This document shows positions 33,602 through 44,999 of a stretch of DNA of 64,000 nucleotides, piece after piece (position 1 is the stretch's first letter; the number at the start of each line of letters is the position of its first letter). The DNA is from Harmonia axyridis. Lineage: Eukaryota > Arthropoda > Insecta > Coleoptera > Coccinellidae. The stretch spans positions 930,001 to 994,000 of the forward strand of contig NC_059506.1 in assembly GCF_914767665.1 (NCBI RefSeq). The letters run 5' to 3'. The notes under the pieces were generated by a model that did not search any database, had not been told where the DNA came from, and saw only the letters and a list, made by a program, of their open reading frames with translations. The translations under genes and the position numbers were made by a program.

Positions 33602-34449
33602 CTTATACATAACTGACCATACTATAGAATATTGGTGAGAAATGACATTGCACATCCTGTATCTCTCTTATGCTTGGAAAACGAGGTATATGTTATAAGA
33701 CAAAATTGATTCTCCCGGTGTCATCTACATGACTATATAGCTTTGTCCTCTATAAAATGAAACATCCTGTATATCGTTGATACCAACCGCCCCATTTTTT
33801 TTCAATTTCCGGCCATTCCCCAATAGACTGACTATATTTACTAAATGGCTTATTCATTTGTCCCATTCTTCTTGTGTATCTGTTAATTTGTTTTGTATAT
33901 TGTTAGCGAATCGGTTCGGATTTTGATGGTAAATATCAATATTTCGTTTGTTTGACATTCTGAACTAGGATATCAAAATTAAACGTTACAAACGCTATCT
34001 GAGCGGCTATCAAAAACGAAAGCTCAAATAAAGTAGAAAACTAAGCATCAAAACTGACTAATTTTTTTGTTTCAAAATAATATAATGGGCTCAATGAAAG
34101 TCCTCAAACCACAGAAAATTTCGATAAACTACGTACTGAGCAAGATAATAGAACTGATGGTTTTCAGGAAATAAAAAACGAATCTATGTGCTTCTCCCTG
34201 TAAGAGAAAACACTATTGTTTACGAACGTAATTTTTTCATTCAAACTGACACGGAGGTCGTAAAAAATTTCGAGTACAGCGATGAAAAAATTACAAGATT
34301 AGAATTCGATAACTATACTGATAGGTATCAGGATTTGCCATTTCGGCCACAATTTTTTTTTGAGAATGTGTCTCCGAGAAGATTTCTTGATTGAAAGTGA
34401 TATACTTGAGAAAGATTCTGGATTATCATGCTGCAATAATAGTTATTTA
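33602..34449. other. Intron, no gene recognised
   Basis: The plus ORF at 34188-34394 (68 codons) has no recognisable motif. Nothing else seen. Confidence 0.4.
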
Positions 34450-34563
34450 TGCAACAAGTGCAAAAAGTGAATGTTTATTGAACTCGACGTGAAATTGTCC
34501 GACGAGGCCGTTAGGCCGAGTTGGACAACACGTCGACTGCAATAAACAATTTTTGCACGAGTT
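34450..34563. repeat. Hairpin element with GAGGCCGTTAGGCCGAG core
   Basis: 'gcaacaagtgcaaaaag' is mirrored by 'tttttgcacgagttgc'. In the middle is the stem GGCCGTTAGGCC inside 'gacgaggccgttaggccgag'. The architecture resembles the 53600-53730 hairpin. Confidence 0.6.
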
Positions 34564-34859
34564 GCATACAACATTTTTTCTACGTCCATGCAAAAAGCAA
34601 AAAATTATTTATTGAGGTGCGGCACTAGGTGTAGGAAAATGAAAAGCGCAACTTGAATACTTTATTATTAATATCGATTTGCATTGAAACAGGAACTAAT
34701 ACGTTACGAACAATTTAACTCACTCTTTATTTTTACCCTCAATGTTGAAAGTGAATGAACAATTGGTGCCATTTTCAATATGAATATTTCGTAGTGAAAT
34801 ACTTTTCAAATCCACTTCTTGATTTGTTACTGCTGTAAACGTACTAGTACTTGGTAACT

Positions 34860-35979
34860 GTACCGGGTTTTTCACCATAATTTGACCCCCCCTTTAACTT
34901 TGTTACCAGAAGAGGTACAAAAAAATGTTTTTTACAAAAGTTTTACGAAATCGACTAGTGTTTTTTAAAATGATTTCACAAAACGAAATATATACAGAGT
35001 GGGCAACATATTGACAGCAACTTCATTTTTTCAAATGGAACACCATGTATATTTTTCTATATTTGACTAGCTCTTTTTCCCCTGATTTCGAATATATAAC
35101 ATATGTTTGGTCTGTCTCTCTCATTCTGAGTACCACAGAGTTTCAAATTTTAAGAACCACCTGGCAAAAGTAATCAATGTGGAAGGCTGCGATAACTCAA
35201 AATGCCCTTTTTTGAGTTATCTCGTTGGCAACGATATGACATGCGTTTTTCACTATAAATTGGAATTGGGTCATTTGGATGCAACTCCATATATTCTCTC
35301 CTTGTAGATTTCTTATTTTTATTGGTCTCTATCTCTACATAAAGCGAACATATTTCAAATTTTTCCGCTTCTGTGTAGTGTATATTCGGTGAATAGTTTT
35401 ATTCAATGACAAACGTATGTTATATATAATTGCCAACGAGATAACTCAAAAAAGGGCATTCTGAATATCGCAGCCTTCTAATTGAAATTACTTAGCTTGC
35501 CAGGTGGTTCTTAAACTTTGAAACTCTGTGGTACTCAGAATAAGAGAGATAGGACAAACATATGTATATATGTAAGGAGACTGTTGTATGTTATCAAGTT
35601 ACATTGTATGTCAAAGTGACAGAAATAATTAAAACTGAATTTTGTATTAGAGAGAATTTGAATGTTGAATTGATTGAATAATTAACTTCGAATGTTGTTT
35701 CTTTTATTTCAGGTATGTGTTATAATTAATTAAATTGTGTTACTACCTGTTGTATTTTCCATGATAAAAAAATAAACTTTTATTTCAGAGAAACACTTCA
35801 ATTGATTATTCAGTGACAGTTGTATTTTTTGGGATATAACATTATATATATTTCGTTTTGTGAAATCATTTTAAAAAACACTAGTTGATTTCATGAAACT
35901 TTTGTAGAAAACATTTTTTTGTACCTCCTCTAGTAACAAAGTCAAAGGGGGGTCAAATTATGGTGAAAAACCCGGTACA
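34860..35979. repeat. Foldback element, GTACCGGGTTTTTCACC ends
   Basis: 'gtaccgggtttttcaccata' is mirrored by 'tatggtgaaaaacccggtac'. The arms continue through 'aaaatgatttcacaaaacga' and its complement near 35854. Confidence 0.85.
35097..35566. repeat. Innermost foldback
   Basis: 'acatatgtttggtctgtctc' is mirrored by 'gagataggacaaacatatgt', and 'aactcaaaatgccctttttt' by 'aaaaaagggcattctg'. It shares arm sequence with 18575-18620. Confidence 0.8.
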
Positions 35980-36138
35980 TCGTTATTTCCTTCAGGCTGA
36001 AATATTTGTTTGTCATGATGACAGCACGTTGAAGTAGAATGACAGATGAGTGCAACTTTATTGCACTAGTGCAGTAAAGAACTTCTTTTTCCACTAAATA
36101 TAGTTCAATAAAGTTTTGCTTTTTGCATGAATGTAGAA

Positions 36139-36737
36139 AATGGAATTTTTAGACATGATAATTAGAAAAAAAGTTTAATTGGTTAGTTTGCCGGCATGTC
36201 ATATTATATTTCTTTTTATTTTTCAATAATTTTTCATATTTGTTTTTTTGTAGAATGAAATATTGATTTATATTTCGTACCTATTTAATCTTGTGAAGTT
36301 TTTGTGATTTGTGTTAATTTCGGTTCATTTCTTATATTTGAATTGATGTATCTTATATTTTATCAATTGAATTTATGTTTGTTCTATAACTGAATTTAAA
36401 TTGAAACAATATTTCGAAAGAAATTGTGAGTAGTAAAGGGGGACCCCGTAAAGTTTCAAGCGAAGGGTCCCAAAAATCGTCAATCCGCTACTTGTCAAAA
36501 TTTCGAGGATTTTTCGAAAAATATGGCAACATGGCAACCTTGTTCAATTGGTCAAAGCCCAATTGGGATTTCAAGGTATTTTCAAAACAGGTAGTGGTAC
36601 AACTAGGTAGTGTTTCGTGAATTATCGCATTGTCGCAGAAGAAGTGTCGTAGAAAGCATCCACCTGCTTTGGTAACAAGTCAAGACGCGTTGTTCATCTT
36701 TCACCAATAGTTCCACTTTCATTCCGTCTCGTGAAAG
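36139..36737. other. Upstream region of the 36738 gene
   Basis: No TATA box or repeat was recognised. The GC content rises in the last ~300 bases before the ATG. Confidence 0.35.
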
Positions 36738-37135
36738 ATGACTACATCCGGTAGAGCAAATAACCATCTCTTGATGAGGAGAATGTTAAATAATAATACG
36801 CAAGTGAAAACGGATCACCACGGTTTTTGGTTTTCCGAGCTGGCGTTCATCTTCGACAACGGCAACCCTTTCACGGGTAAGCTCCACCTGCGTTACCAAG
36901 AGAGGAAACCCTTACCGGTGGGTCCCCTTGGTATCACCATTTTGACGGACGACCAACCGGCTAATTTCTTCCTGAACAAAACCGATTTCCAGATCAAGGG
37001 TGTGTCCTTTGCACGTGCAGAGTCGGTGAGTCTCAATTACAAAAGATGTGGCCGGCCCGATCAGGATGTAACTATTATTTTCCCCTGTTACAAATCGAAG
37101 AACTTTTTTTTGGACGCTTTGACTGGTAGAATCAG
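36738..37135 (+). CDS. Uncharacterised gene A, exon 1
   Basis: The ATG at 36738 opens a frame ending at a consensus donor (CAG|GTGAGT) at 37135/37136, phase 2. With exon 2 it encodes 149 residues, with no signal peptide, membrane segment or zinc motif. The central block 'PLPVGPLGIT' (residues 58-67) and the C-terminal 'VTIIFPCYKSKNFFLDAL' are shared with gene B at 42747-43090 ('PVPVGPLGIT', 'VRFVFPSIAAKNLFYEL') with similar spacing (52 and 55 residues). The alternating beta-strand pattern ending in a helix could be a small PH-like or similar beta-rich fold, but that is speculation. I do not recognise the family. Codon composition is GC-richer than the surrounding intron, as expected of a real gene. 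It is nested in the BicC intron, same strand. Confidence 0.75.
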
Positions 37136-38209
37136 GTGAGTAGTAACTTATTCTCTCAAAAACACCGCTCAATTCGATCTTACCGGGACTTAAAAATATT
37201 TTTTTTTAATTATTTAATGAATTACTGAAAAAATATATAAAAACTGAGCAAACTTGTCAATTTCGAAATTTTCAACCCTCATTCAATTGTTTCTGAGAAA
37301 ATAAGATATTGTTTTCATTTAAAAAAAAAAAAAGTATTAACTCATCCACACAAACGTAGAATTTCATGATAATGTCAAAATTCTAACAAGTTTTTAGGTG
37401 TTCTCATAAAGCAAACGATAAAATATGTATCACTAATATTTTACAGTGATTTGAAGATAATAAATTGATTTTATATAAAAAAAAATGTAATAATTCCAAT
37501 ACATTTAAAGTCTTCTTGAATCAAAATTGATTAGATTTTTAATTCACACTCGCACTTGCAGAGTAATATTAAAAGTTGTTTAAGATCTTGTAACCAATTA
37601 TTCGGTGTTATTTAAAGCGTTTCTTTATTTTTTTTATCATAAATTTATTTTTTAATGCTTTCTTTCCTGTTGTAATGTTCGAAATAAGAAGTGCTGATTT
37701 GCAATAATTGCAAAATATAATCTGGAAAAATTAGAAATCGGCGTTACTTATTTGTGCGAACCTTAATTCCTTACACTACATTTTTTACGAGTTTTTTTAG
37801 AGCAGATTTATTTTAATTCTGCGCTTGATCGATTCTTTCAATTTATGAGGGAAACCTTCTTATGGCAGTTCAGAGTAAACTCATTTTTTTTTCAAAAAAG
37901 ATATATACCTATGGTTTTTGTTTCAAGCACTATGAAAATTGAAAGGTTATTCAATCGCATCTGAATTATTTCAATAATGAATTTGATATTATACATTTTT
38001 ATGAAATACTCATAATGGATTATACTTTTTCATTTAATTTCAAAAAATTTTTAATTCATCATTGAAATAATTAATACGAATGAAAAACTATTCAATTTTC
38101 CAAGTGATATAAAACAAAAACGAATCAAGTTGCTCGGTTTGAATTACCTAGATTATTATTTTTTTTTTAATTTTTCATAGTTTTTGATTGATTTGTATTT
38201 TATTTTCAG

Positions 38210-38261
38210 TCCTAAAAATCCGAATGAAGAACCATCCACAACAGACGAAGTATTTGTTTGA
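38210..38261 (+). CDS. Uncharacterised gene A, exon 2
   Basis: The acceptor TTTTCAG|T at 38209 joins exon 1 in phase (AG|T) and adds 'SPKNPNEEPSTTDEVFV' before TGA at 38259-38261. The 1,074-bp intron is AT-rich and has no recognised repeat. The acidic/Ser-Thr tail is short. A poly(A) signal follows at 38383. Confidence 0.7.
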
Positions 38262-38382
38262 ATACATGTTTTTGTTATGTTAATCCTATATTTATATAAT
38301 TTTTCCTATTATTCTTTATGTGCTTAGTTAAATAATTAATTATAATATAATTATAAGTTATGATTTGATTCCGTTTATATTC

Positions 38383-38388
38383 AATAAA
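38383..38388 (+). promoter_or_regulatory. Poly(A) signal AATAAA (gene A)
   Basis: AATAAA about 120 bases after the stop codon, followed by a GT-rich stretch ('gtgtctttcgtgttt'), the usual layout of a cleavage site. Confidence 0.65.
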
Positions 38389-38399
38389 AAGTGTCTTTC

Positions 38400-40002
38400 G
38401 TGTTTAACCAATTATTTGTAAACAAATTATCCCTTGTCTATCCTTGTCAAAAAACTCTTCGTATAAACCAAAAAAAAAGGGAGATAAATCTCAAGTTCTT
38501 ATTGTAATTATGATCTACTAACCTAATGCAACGGTAAGATTAATTTACGAAAATTCTATGATATGTAGAAACACTGGGAATTTAATCATCTTTTTTGAAT
38601 GAAAAGAAATATCGGATCACTACCAAATTTCAATTATACAGGATGTTACGCTATGCTCTTCGCTTAACCGCTGAAATTTTCGAATTTTTTTCGACACAGT
38701 ATCGTTAGGCTTCATTAAATCTGCATAACAGAATCCGATAATAATGTTTGAATAAGAATTTCTCGAATTTTTGGTTTTTACTGTCCCAAAACTGAAACTT
38801 CAAAAGGGGTTTAACTTAGTATTCCTCGAACAATTCCAAAAATTTATTATTGTAAAGGATAGCACCAAAAATGAAATTGGTACCTAAGTTTCTTGACTTG
38901 AATTTATTACTCGTCTTATTTGTTCTTTCTTCTTCAAGAAAACCTTGAAGTGAAACTCGAAATTGGTACCTACCTGTAGATGAATTCTCGGAAGTAAAAT
39001 TATGGTTGTGTTATAACAATGAGAAGTTATACCCAAACTGACATTATGTCTTTACTTACGACTTGAGATTTGAAAAAAAAAATTATTCTCGGTACATTTT
39101 CATACCTGAATAATTTTTCAGTTGAAACTGAAATATTTCTTATTGTTGTTACGATTTTGGAATATGTATGAACCTAATAATCCTGCTAGATTAGAGAGAT
39201 TTTTATAATATTCATAAACTGTCTTCAATACCGTAGTTTTGTAACTATGTGTACCTTTTCATCACTTGAAATATTCGTTGTCCCTTTTCAAAGGTATTTC
39301 TTGAAACTGAAATATATAAAAGAATTAACAGTACTCCTTGTTTTCATAATTCTATGATTTGTAGATGAATATGCCATTTCACAATAGACGTGTCATCCCT
39401 AACTTAATGATTCAATTAGCCAGTCATCAACTAATGGACCGAAATTACTTTCGTTCAACAGCCTTATAATAATGGAATCATTGAATTTAATCCATCATCA
39501 ACAAATGCTGGTTTAATGAACAGCTTCTTGGAACTGAGTGATATCAAAATAAAGACACCAGGTTCTCTTTAAAATTATTTTCTATTGAATTCCACAGTTG
39601 ATGAATTGATTTATTACTCTTGAGGAGTCACTTTGCGCCTTTTTGGTCTATTGAGCCTAAAGCCCAAGTAGATTGTCTATAAAGTTCAGAACATAAACAT
39701 AGGTCCGGTTCTTCTCTATTCATATTATACAGGATGATTTATTAGCTTATTACTTAGTAATATTTTAGAAATTTTATTCGGAATTCAGAAAAAATTACCC
39801 CGTATTACTAAAGTATCTTGTCTTCGATAAGGAAATCAGTGGCGTCCATCTAAAACAGTTATTCTTGAAGCGTGAAGAACAAATGAGGGCTACAAGTTGT
39901 TATTGGGGGCCATGAACATTTTTCTGGTTTCGACTGAAAAACCAAAATGTCAGTTTGACTTGACTCATCAAACTGCGCGAAACTAGGCAATCACACTATA
40001 AC
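38400..40002. other. Intergenic/intronic, nothing recognised
   Basis: AT-rich DNA between gene A and the 40 kb tandem repeat, with no ORF or repeat of note. Confidence 0.4.
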
Positions 40003-40455
40003 ACCCTTAAAATTGTTATTATCCAATTTTATTGTGTTATTCCAAAATATTCAACGCATTCAAATAATAGGTACCTAAATTTGCATAATTATCAAAAATG
40101 TTATTCGCCTTTTATAGCACTTTCTTGGTTTTTACTATCACCCTTTTTATATAAAACCCTTAAAATTGTTATTATCCAATTTTATTGTGTTATTCCAAAA
40201 TATTCAACGCTTTCAAATAATAGGTACCTAAATTTGTATAATTATCAAAAATGTTATTCGCCTTTTATAGCACTTTCTTGGTTTTTACGATTACCCTTTT
40301 TATACTTTTTCATATAAAACCCTTAAAATTGTTATTATCCAATTTTATTGTGTTATTCCAAAATATTCAACGCTTTCAAATAATAGGTACCTAAATTTGC
40401 ATAATTATAAAAAATGTTATTCGCCTTTTATAGCACTTTCTTGGTTTTTACGTTC
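40003..40455. repeat. Tandem repeat, 153-163 bp, three copies
   Basis: 'ttcgccttttatagcac' recurs at 40104, 40257 and 40420. Each unit has 'acccttaaaattgttattat' and 'caaataataggtacctaaat'. The third unit carries about 10 extra bases. A strongly diverged fourth copy follows at about 40560-40690. Confidence 0.9.
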
Positions 40456-40699
40456 ACCCATTTATAGCTGAATTAACATAAAAATACTTTGTTTATCATT
40501 CGTAAAAGTGTCTGAAGAAGCAGTCTAAATTAGTAAGGAACTACGCTGTTCAATAATGTAATTTGCAAACTGCTAATATCCACTTGTATTAATTCCAAAA
40601 TATTCAATGCTTTCAATAATACCTGCAATTTGCATAATGAACAGAAATGTTTTCGTCTCTACCAAATTTAATTTTACAGCCCTTTCTTAGTTTTTCCAA

Positions 40700-41514
40700 G
40701 CAAGTCTTAAACTAAAAAAAAAAGGATTGTATATTGGGGGGTCCACCGAAACCAGTAAAGCTTTGAAAGGGGCTCAGGAAAAAAAAAGTTTTGAAATCAA
40801 TTATCTAAAAGCCGAACAACAATCAGTTGCAATATTCTGGTGAGAATTTGTGTCATGTAATATACGAATACTTATCTGAAAAGAAGCTCGGAGAAAATGA
40901 TATATGAACAAAGAGAAGAGAGACAAATTATATGCATATATAATTGGAATTTGGACCGCGTCAAAAAATATAGATATATGTAGGTACTTTGATGAGATAT
41001 TCTGAAATAATTTACATTTTAATACATTTGTGGAAATTACTCGTTTTATTTTTTTGAGTATAATTTCATTTACATTGAAAGTTATTTTGTAATTAGTAGC
41101 ATTTCATCTGTTTATTGATTTAATTTTGTATTTTATCTATTTAACGAATGTTCTGTCGGTTATTGGATATTAGGTGTTGGTATTGGGGAAAATAATAGAA
41201 AATTATGTACAGATTTTATTTTATAGGAATAAATTAAAATGTTGAGTTTTTAATTGACATTACGAGTAAAGTGAATTTGAGGATATTTTATTCACGAAAA
41301 ATAAGATATTGTAAAAATATATTATATAAAACATAAACCTAAAGAAATAAATACTATGACAATTTCAATAACCGAAGAATAATATTTAATCAATAAATGA
41401 TACAATGATATGATTTCAACTCATTTTTACATATGAATACAAAACCAAGGTGAAATAATAACTTTTAATCGAACAAGTCCAAAAAAAACTTCTATCTAAA
41501 ACATTAAATATATA
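40700..41514. other. No gene recognised
   Basis: AT-rich DNA between the 40 kb tandem repeat and the possible 3' part of gene B. Confidence 0.35.
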
Positions 41515-41574
41515 TATTTATACAAAATTGGCATCTCGAACATTTGAAGAACCTCCATATTCCACTCGATTCAA
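41515..41574 (-). other. Possible 3' exon of gene B (uncertain)
   Basis: On the minus strand a long T tract ends in TTGCAG, a good acceptor, followed by 'ttgaatcgagtggaatatgg'. Read in frame 1 this gives 'LNRVEYGGSSNVRDANFV' and a stop, similar in length and ending to gene A exon 2. However, the phase-2 donor of gene B exon 1 would give AGT TGA, a stop after one residue. Either the protein ends there, another exon is used, or the gene is damaged. Confidence 0.3.
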
Positions 41575-41814
41575 CTGCAAAAAAAAAAACATTAAATTAA
41601 AATGATGCATGAAAACACAAGGCAATAAATTTATCAGTATCCACATAACGTACGTATTTTCTTAATTGTCAGTAAATATATGAGACGAAAATTAATTCCA
41701 TCACTTCTTTGCTAACAAAAGAACGGATAAATCGGCTATCAATCAAAAAAGATTTCTTCCTGATTAAATAATCTCTGGTGTAATGAATGGATAGATGAAA
41801 ATTCCGTGTTAGTG

Positions 41815-42110
41815 CATATATTCTAAAACAAGTTGCAGAATGGGCTCCTATTCCAACACGAATGCATGAGTGTTGGAATTGCTTTCTCCAACGAGTATTA
41901 GACGATATTATCTCTATTTAAATTTAAGTCGAGTTTTGTGAAATATTGTCAAAATTCAATGGAACATTTTTGTATTATATCTTGGTAGTTGGTGTGACTG
42001 TTACGAAAATTGACACATTAAGGAATTTGAATCGTAGGTTTCGAATTCTGAAATAATTTATAATTACGCATTGAATTTGTGAATTAAGAGAAATTCTGAA
42101 TAAAGACGCA
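41815..42110 (+). repeat. 'TTCCAACAC' repeat, copy 2 (partial)
   Basis: It starts 'atattctaaaacaagttgca' and 'cctattccaacacgaatgca' and matches the first ~300 bases of copy 3, which follows immediately, so the two are in tandem. Confidence 0.75.
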
Positions 42111-42119
42111 AATCATTTC

Positions 42120-42671
42120 AATAAATACAATAGTATATTCTAAAACAAGTTGCAGAATGGACTCCTATTCCAACACTCATTTCGCATTCGTGTTGGAATT
42201 GCCTTCTGCAACGAGTAATAGACGATATTTTCTCTATTTCAGTCAAGCTTTGTGAAATATTGTCGAAATTCAATGAAAAATTCATATTATACATCCTAGT
42301 GACATTTGTATTGTGTTTTGGCAGTTGGTGTGACTTTACGAAAATTGACAGATTATGGAATTTCAATTTGAATCGTGAGTTTCGAATTCGGAAATAATTT
42401 ATAATTAAGCATTAAATTCGTGAAATATGTGCGACAAAATCGATTTAACACCACCAGAATTGAGAGAAATTGTGAATAATGTGCAAATCATTTCAATAAA
42501 TCCAAATTATATTATATTGACAATTGACTTGTTCTAATATTTGATAGGTTTGGAAGTCGATGTTGACAACCACAAAACAAAAAATTTAACTGAAGACAAT
42601 GTTGTTATGAGTTCATTACAGCACTGTTTTTAGTACTGTAATGAACTCATTACGATACTGAAATAGAGAAA
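42120..42671 (+). repeat. 'TTCCAACAC' repeat, copy 3
   Basis: A complete-looking copy: it begins 'atattctaaaacaagttgca', has TTTTCTCTATTTCAGT near 42228 mirrored by ACTGAAATAGAGAAAA at the right end, and a terminal palindrome built on GAGTTCATTACAGCACTG. At about 42427 an ATG opens 'MCDKIDLTPPELREIVNN', related to 'MSDEIDLTPTELREIANI' in copy 4. Confidence 0.8.
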
Positions 42672-42746
42672 AGATCACTAGTTGATTGGATAATCTCTGA
42701 TGTATTGAATGAATAGATGAAAATTCCGTATATTGTGTTTTCTCAC

Positions 42747-43090
42747 CTGTACTTGACCAATTCGTAGAATAAATTTTTCGCAGCAATGGAAGGAAATACG
42801 AATCGGACCTCTTGCTTAGTTTCACTCGTTTCCGGGCCTATTCTATGTTGCATGACTACAGTATCTAGCAACTCCTCCGAGTACCTTTCCACCCTCAATT
42901 TCCATCTGGGAAAAAACAGATCCGCCGGTAAACTTGGAGCGATAACAGTGATACCGAGTGGCCCAACTGGCACGGGCCTTTTCACTTCGTGACGCACATA
43001 TACGTTCGCTATACAGTTGACCACTCCATCGACGGACACTCCGACACCGAAGAACCAATTTTTTTCCCTGTGACGTGGAACGCAAGGCAT
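42747..43090 (-). CDS. Uncharacterised gene B, exon 1
   Basis: From the ATG at 43090, 114 codons are open to a donor TACAG|GTGAGA at 42747/42746, the same phase (2) as gene A. The product is a diverged paralogue of gene A: 'PVPVGPLGIT' at residues 39-48 and 'EVRFVFPSIAAKNLFYEL' near the end. The N-terminus is shorter, and gene A's charged start is replaced by 'MPCVPRHREKNWFFGVG'. No known domain, signal peptide or membrane helix is visible. Genes A and B converge tail to tail, 5 kb apart, as expected of an inverted duplication. Two 'TTCCAACAC' repeats sit in what would be the intron, and a mobile element begins 47 bases upstream of the ATG. Whether it is still expressed is unclear. Confidence 0.65.
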
Positions 43091-43610
43091 CTTGTCGGTT
43101 TTGTGTCGACTCTTCTATAATATTGACTGAACAGTATTGGTGGATTTACGCACCAGTCCTAAGAACTAAGACTAAACCTAAGAACTTAGAACTAAGAATG
43201 GAACGCTAAGAAATCAATGAGGGCGTTTATGCACGTTTCCTAAGAACTAACACTAGCAGGCCAACTGTTAACTAAGAACTAAGGGCTCAGGTAAAATATA
43301 GAAGTGCGCGTGCGCCGCATAGAATTTCAATATCAACAAGTACCAGTTTCTATTATTTTATGTTCTTTATTCGTGTTTATCGATGAAAAGTATCAGGTGT
43401 ATTTGAAAAAATTAAATTTTATTTTTTTACAATAAATATCAATATCAAAAATCAAAGTATAGAACAAATAGAAAGTAATTCGAGCACGTGCGCATGCCTT
43501 AACTAAGAACTAACAAGAGAGTGCATAAACGCCACTGAATTCTTAGGTTTAGTTCTTAGTTCATAGTTTTTAGTCCTTAGTTCTTAGGTACGGTGCATAA
43601 ATCCATATGT

Positions 43611-44999
43611 ACTGCGTTTGGTATATGTCACACCGTTCGCACCATTCCCACCGTAAGCTCCCTAATGTCCGCCACTCACGAAGCGTTTTTTCGAGCGTTT
43701 GATAGCAAGCGTTCAAGAGATTCCAGTCGGGCAGTCAAGTTCATTCTCTGATTTACAGTCGTGCGGCCGTGTCTCGAGCTGCCCGACTGTAAAATTATCA
43801 GAACGCTTGAACATGGGCGCATCGTGAGTGGCCGCCTTAAGCGTTCGGCAAATCACACCTTTCGCACTGTCTGCACTTTTCTGCGTTCGGTAAATGTCAA
43901 CCGAATGCACCGGTGCTTAACCTTTCGCACCGCTTAGGTAGACGGAGAAAAGGGTGCGAACTGTGGACCATAGATTACAATAATATTGACATAAAAATGA
44001 AGAAAAGAAGTACGCCAAATTCTGTGGGATAGGAATTTTTTATTTGAAAAGGTTATATTGAACACAAATAAGTTTTTTATTCAGGACAATACAAATGAAA
44101 ATTGGAGGCTTCAAAATAAGAAATGAATTTATTTTTATAGTGGAGACTAAACCGGGCATTACAAATATTACAATTGATGCCTTTTTTGATTATATTAATT
44201 TTCTCTTGAAATCCGGTAGATCGTATTAAGCTTTGTACCTAAAAATTTGAAATTAAGGATTGGTTTGAAAATAGGTACATGCTTTGGTTGTCTTTGAACA
44301 TCATGCACGAATCTGAGAATTTTGGAAATACAATATTCATGATTTATAAGCTTATTATGCAAAATCTCTTTATATATTTAGAATTTTTTCTTATGTTTGT
44401 ATATGTTAAAGGAAGCAAATTCAATATTCATGAATTATAAGCTTATTATGCAAAATCTCTTTATATATTTACAGTTTTTTCTTATGTTTGTATATGTTAA
44501 AGGCATTTATGAAACAAATATTATCATTAAAAATAAAGGTTTATTTTACGAAGTACATAATTGTATCTCAGCGAAGAAATCTTTCATCCATGTTCAAAGA
44601 ATAGATTATAAAATTCCTTTTACTCTCTTCTAATTGGTTCCCTGATTGATGATACATATTTTCGATGTCTACAAAATTTCCAACTTTTTCAATAAGTGGT
44701 TCATCAACAATATCCTCAGGATCATCTCCTTTCAACTCTTTCAAGATGTACACATGTATGTAGAATACATCCTGATACCACGAGGAGACAAATTAGATCT
44801 AGTCTCCAATAATTTCAATCGACGAAATTGCTTTTTTTCTTTTCACAAAACACATTCAAAAATGCTTCGATATCAGCTCCGTTAGCTCCGTCATCGTTCG
44901 GCAAATCAAGAACGCACCTTTTGCTCCGTGGTCACGTGACCTATCAACCGTTTACACCTTACACACTCCGCACCGGTGGGCATGTACCGAACGCAGTAT
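43611..44999. repeat. Inner segment with TACTGCGTTCGGTACATG ends
   Basis: 'tactgcgtttggtatatg' at the left pairs with 'catgtaccgaacgcagta' at the right. It contains GC-richer stretches with repeated 'gttcggtaaatgtc'-like motifs and an inverted pair built on 'cagtcgggcag' / 'ctgcccgactg' (43725-43790). No coding signature. Confidence 0.6.
44328..44500. repeat. Direct tandem duplication, ~83-85 bp x2
   Basis: 'caatattcatgatttataag' to 'gtttgtatatgttaaagg' is repeated immediately with a few substitutions. Confidence 0.9.

Larger units (their letters stand above)
34573..36138. repeat. Outer element of a three-level nest
   Basis: The ends 'tttctacgtccatgcaaaaa' and 'tttttgcatgaatgtagaaa' are inverted repeats of about 26 bases. 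Most of the interior is the foldback at 34860-35979, which in turn contains another at 35097-35566. Confidence 0.65.

Noticed and set aside
42786..43085. Plus and alternative minus ORFs over gene B
   Set aside because: Shadows of gene B exon 1, whose frame is supported by similarity to gene A.
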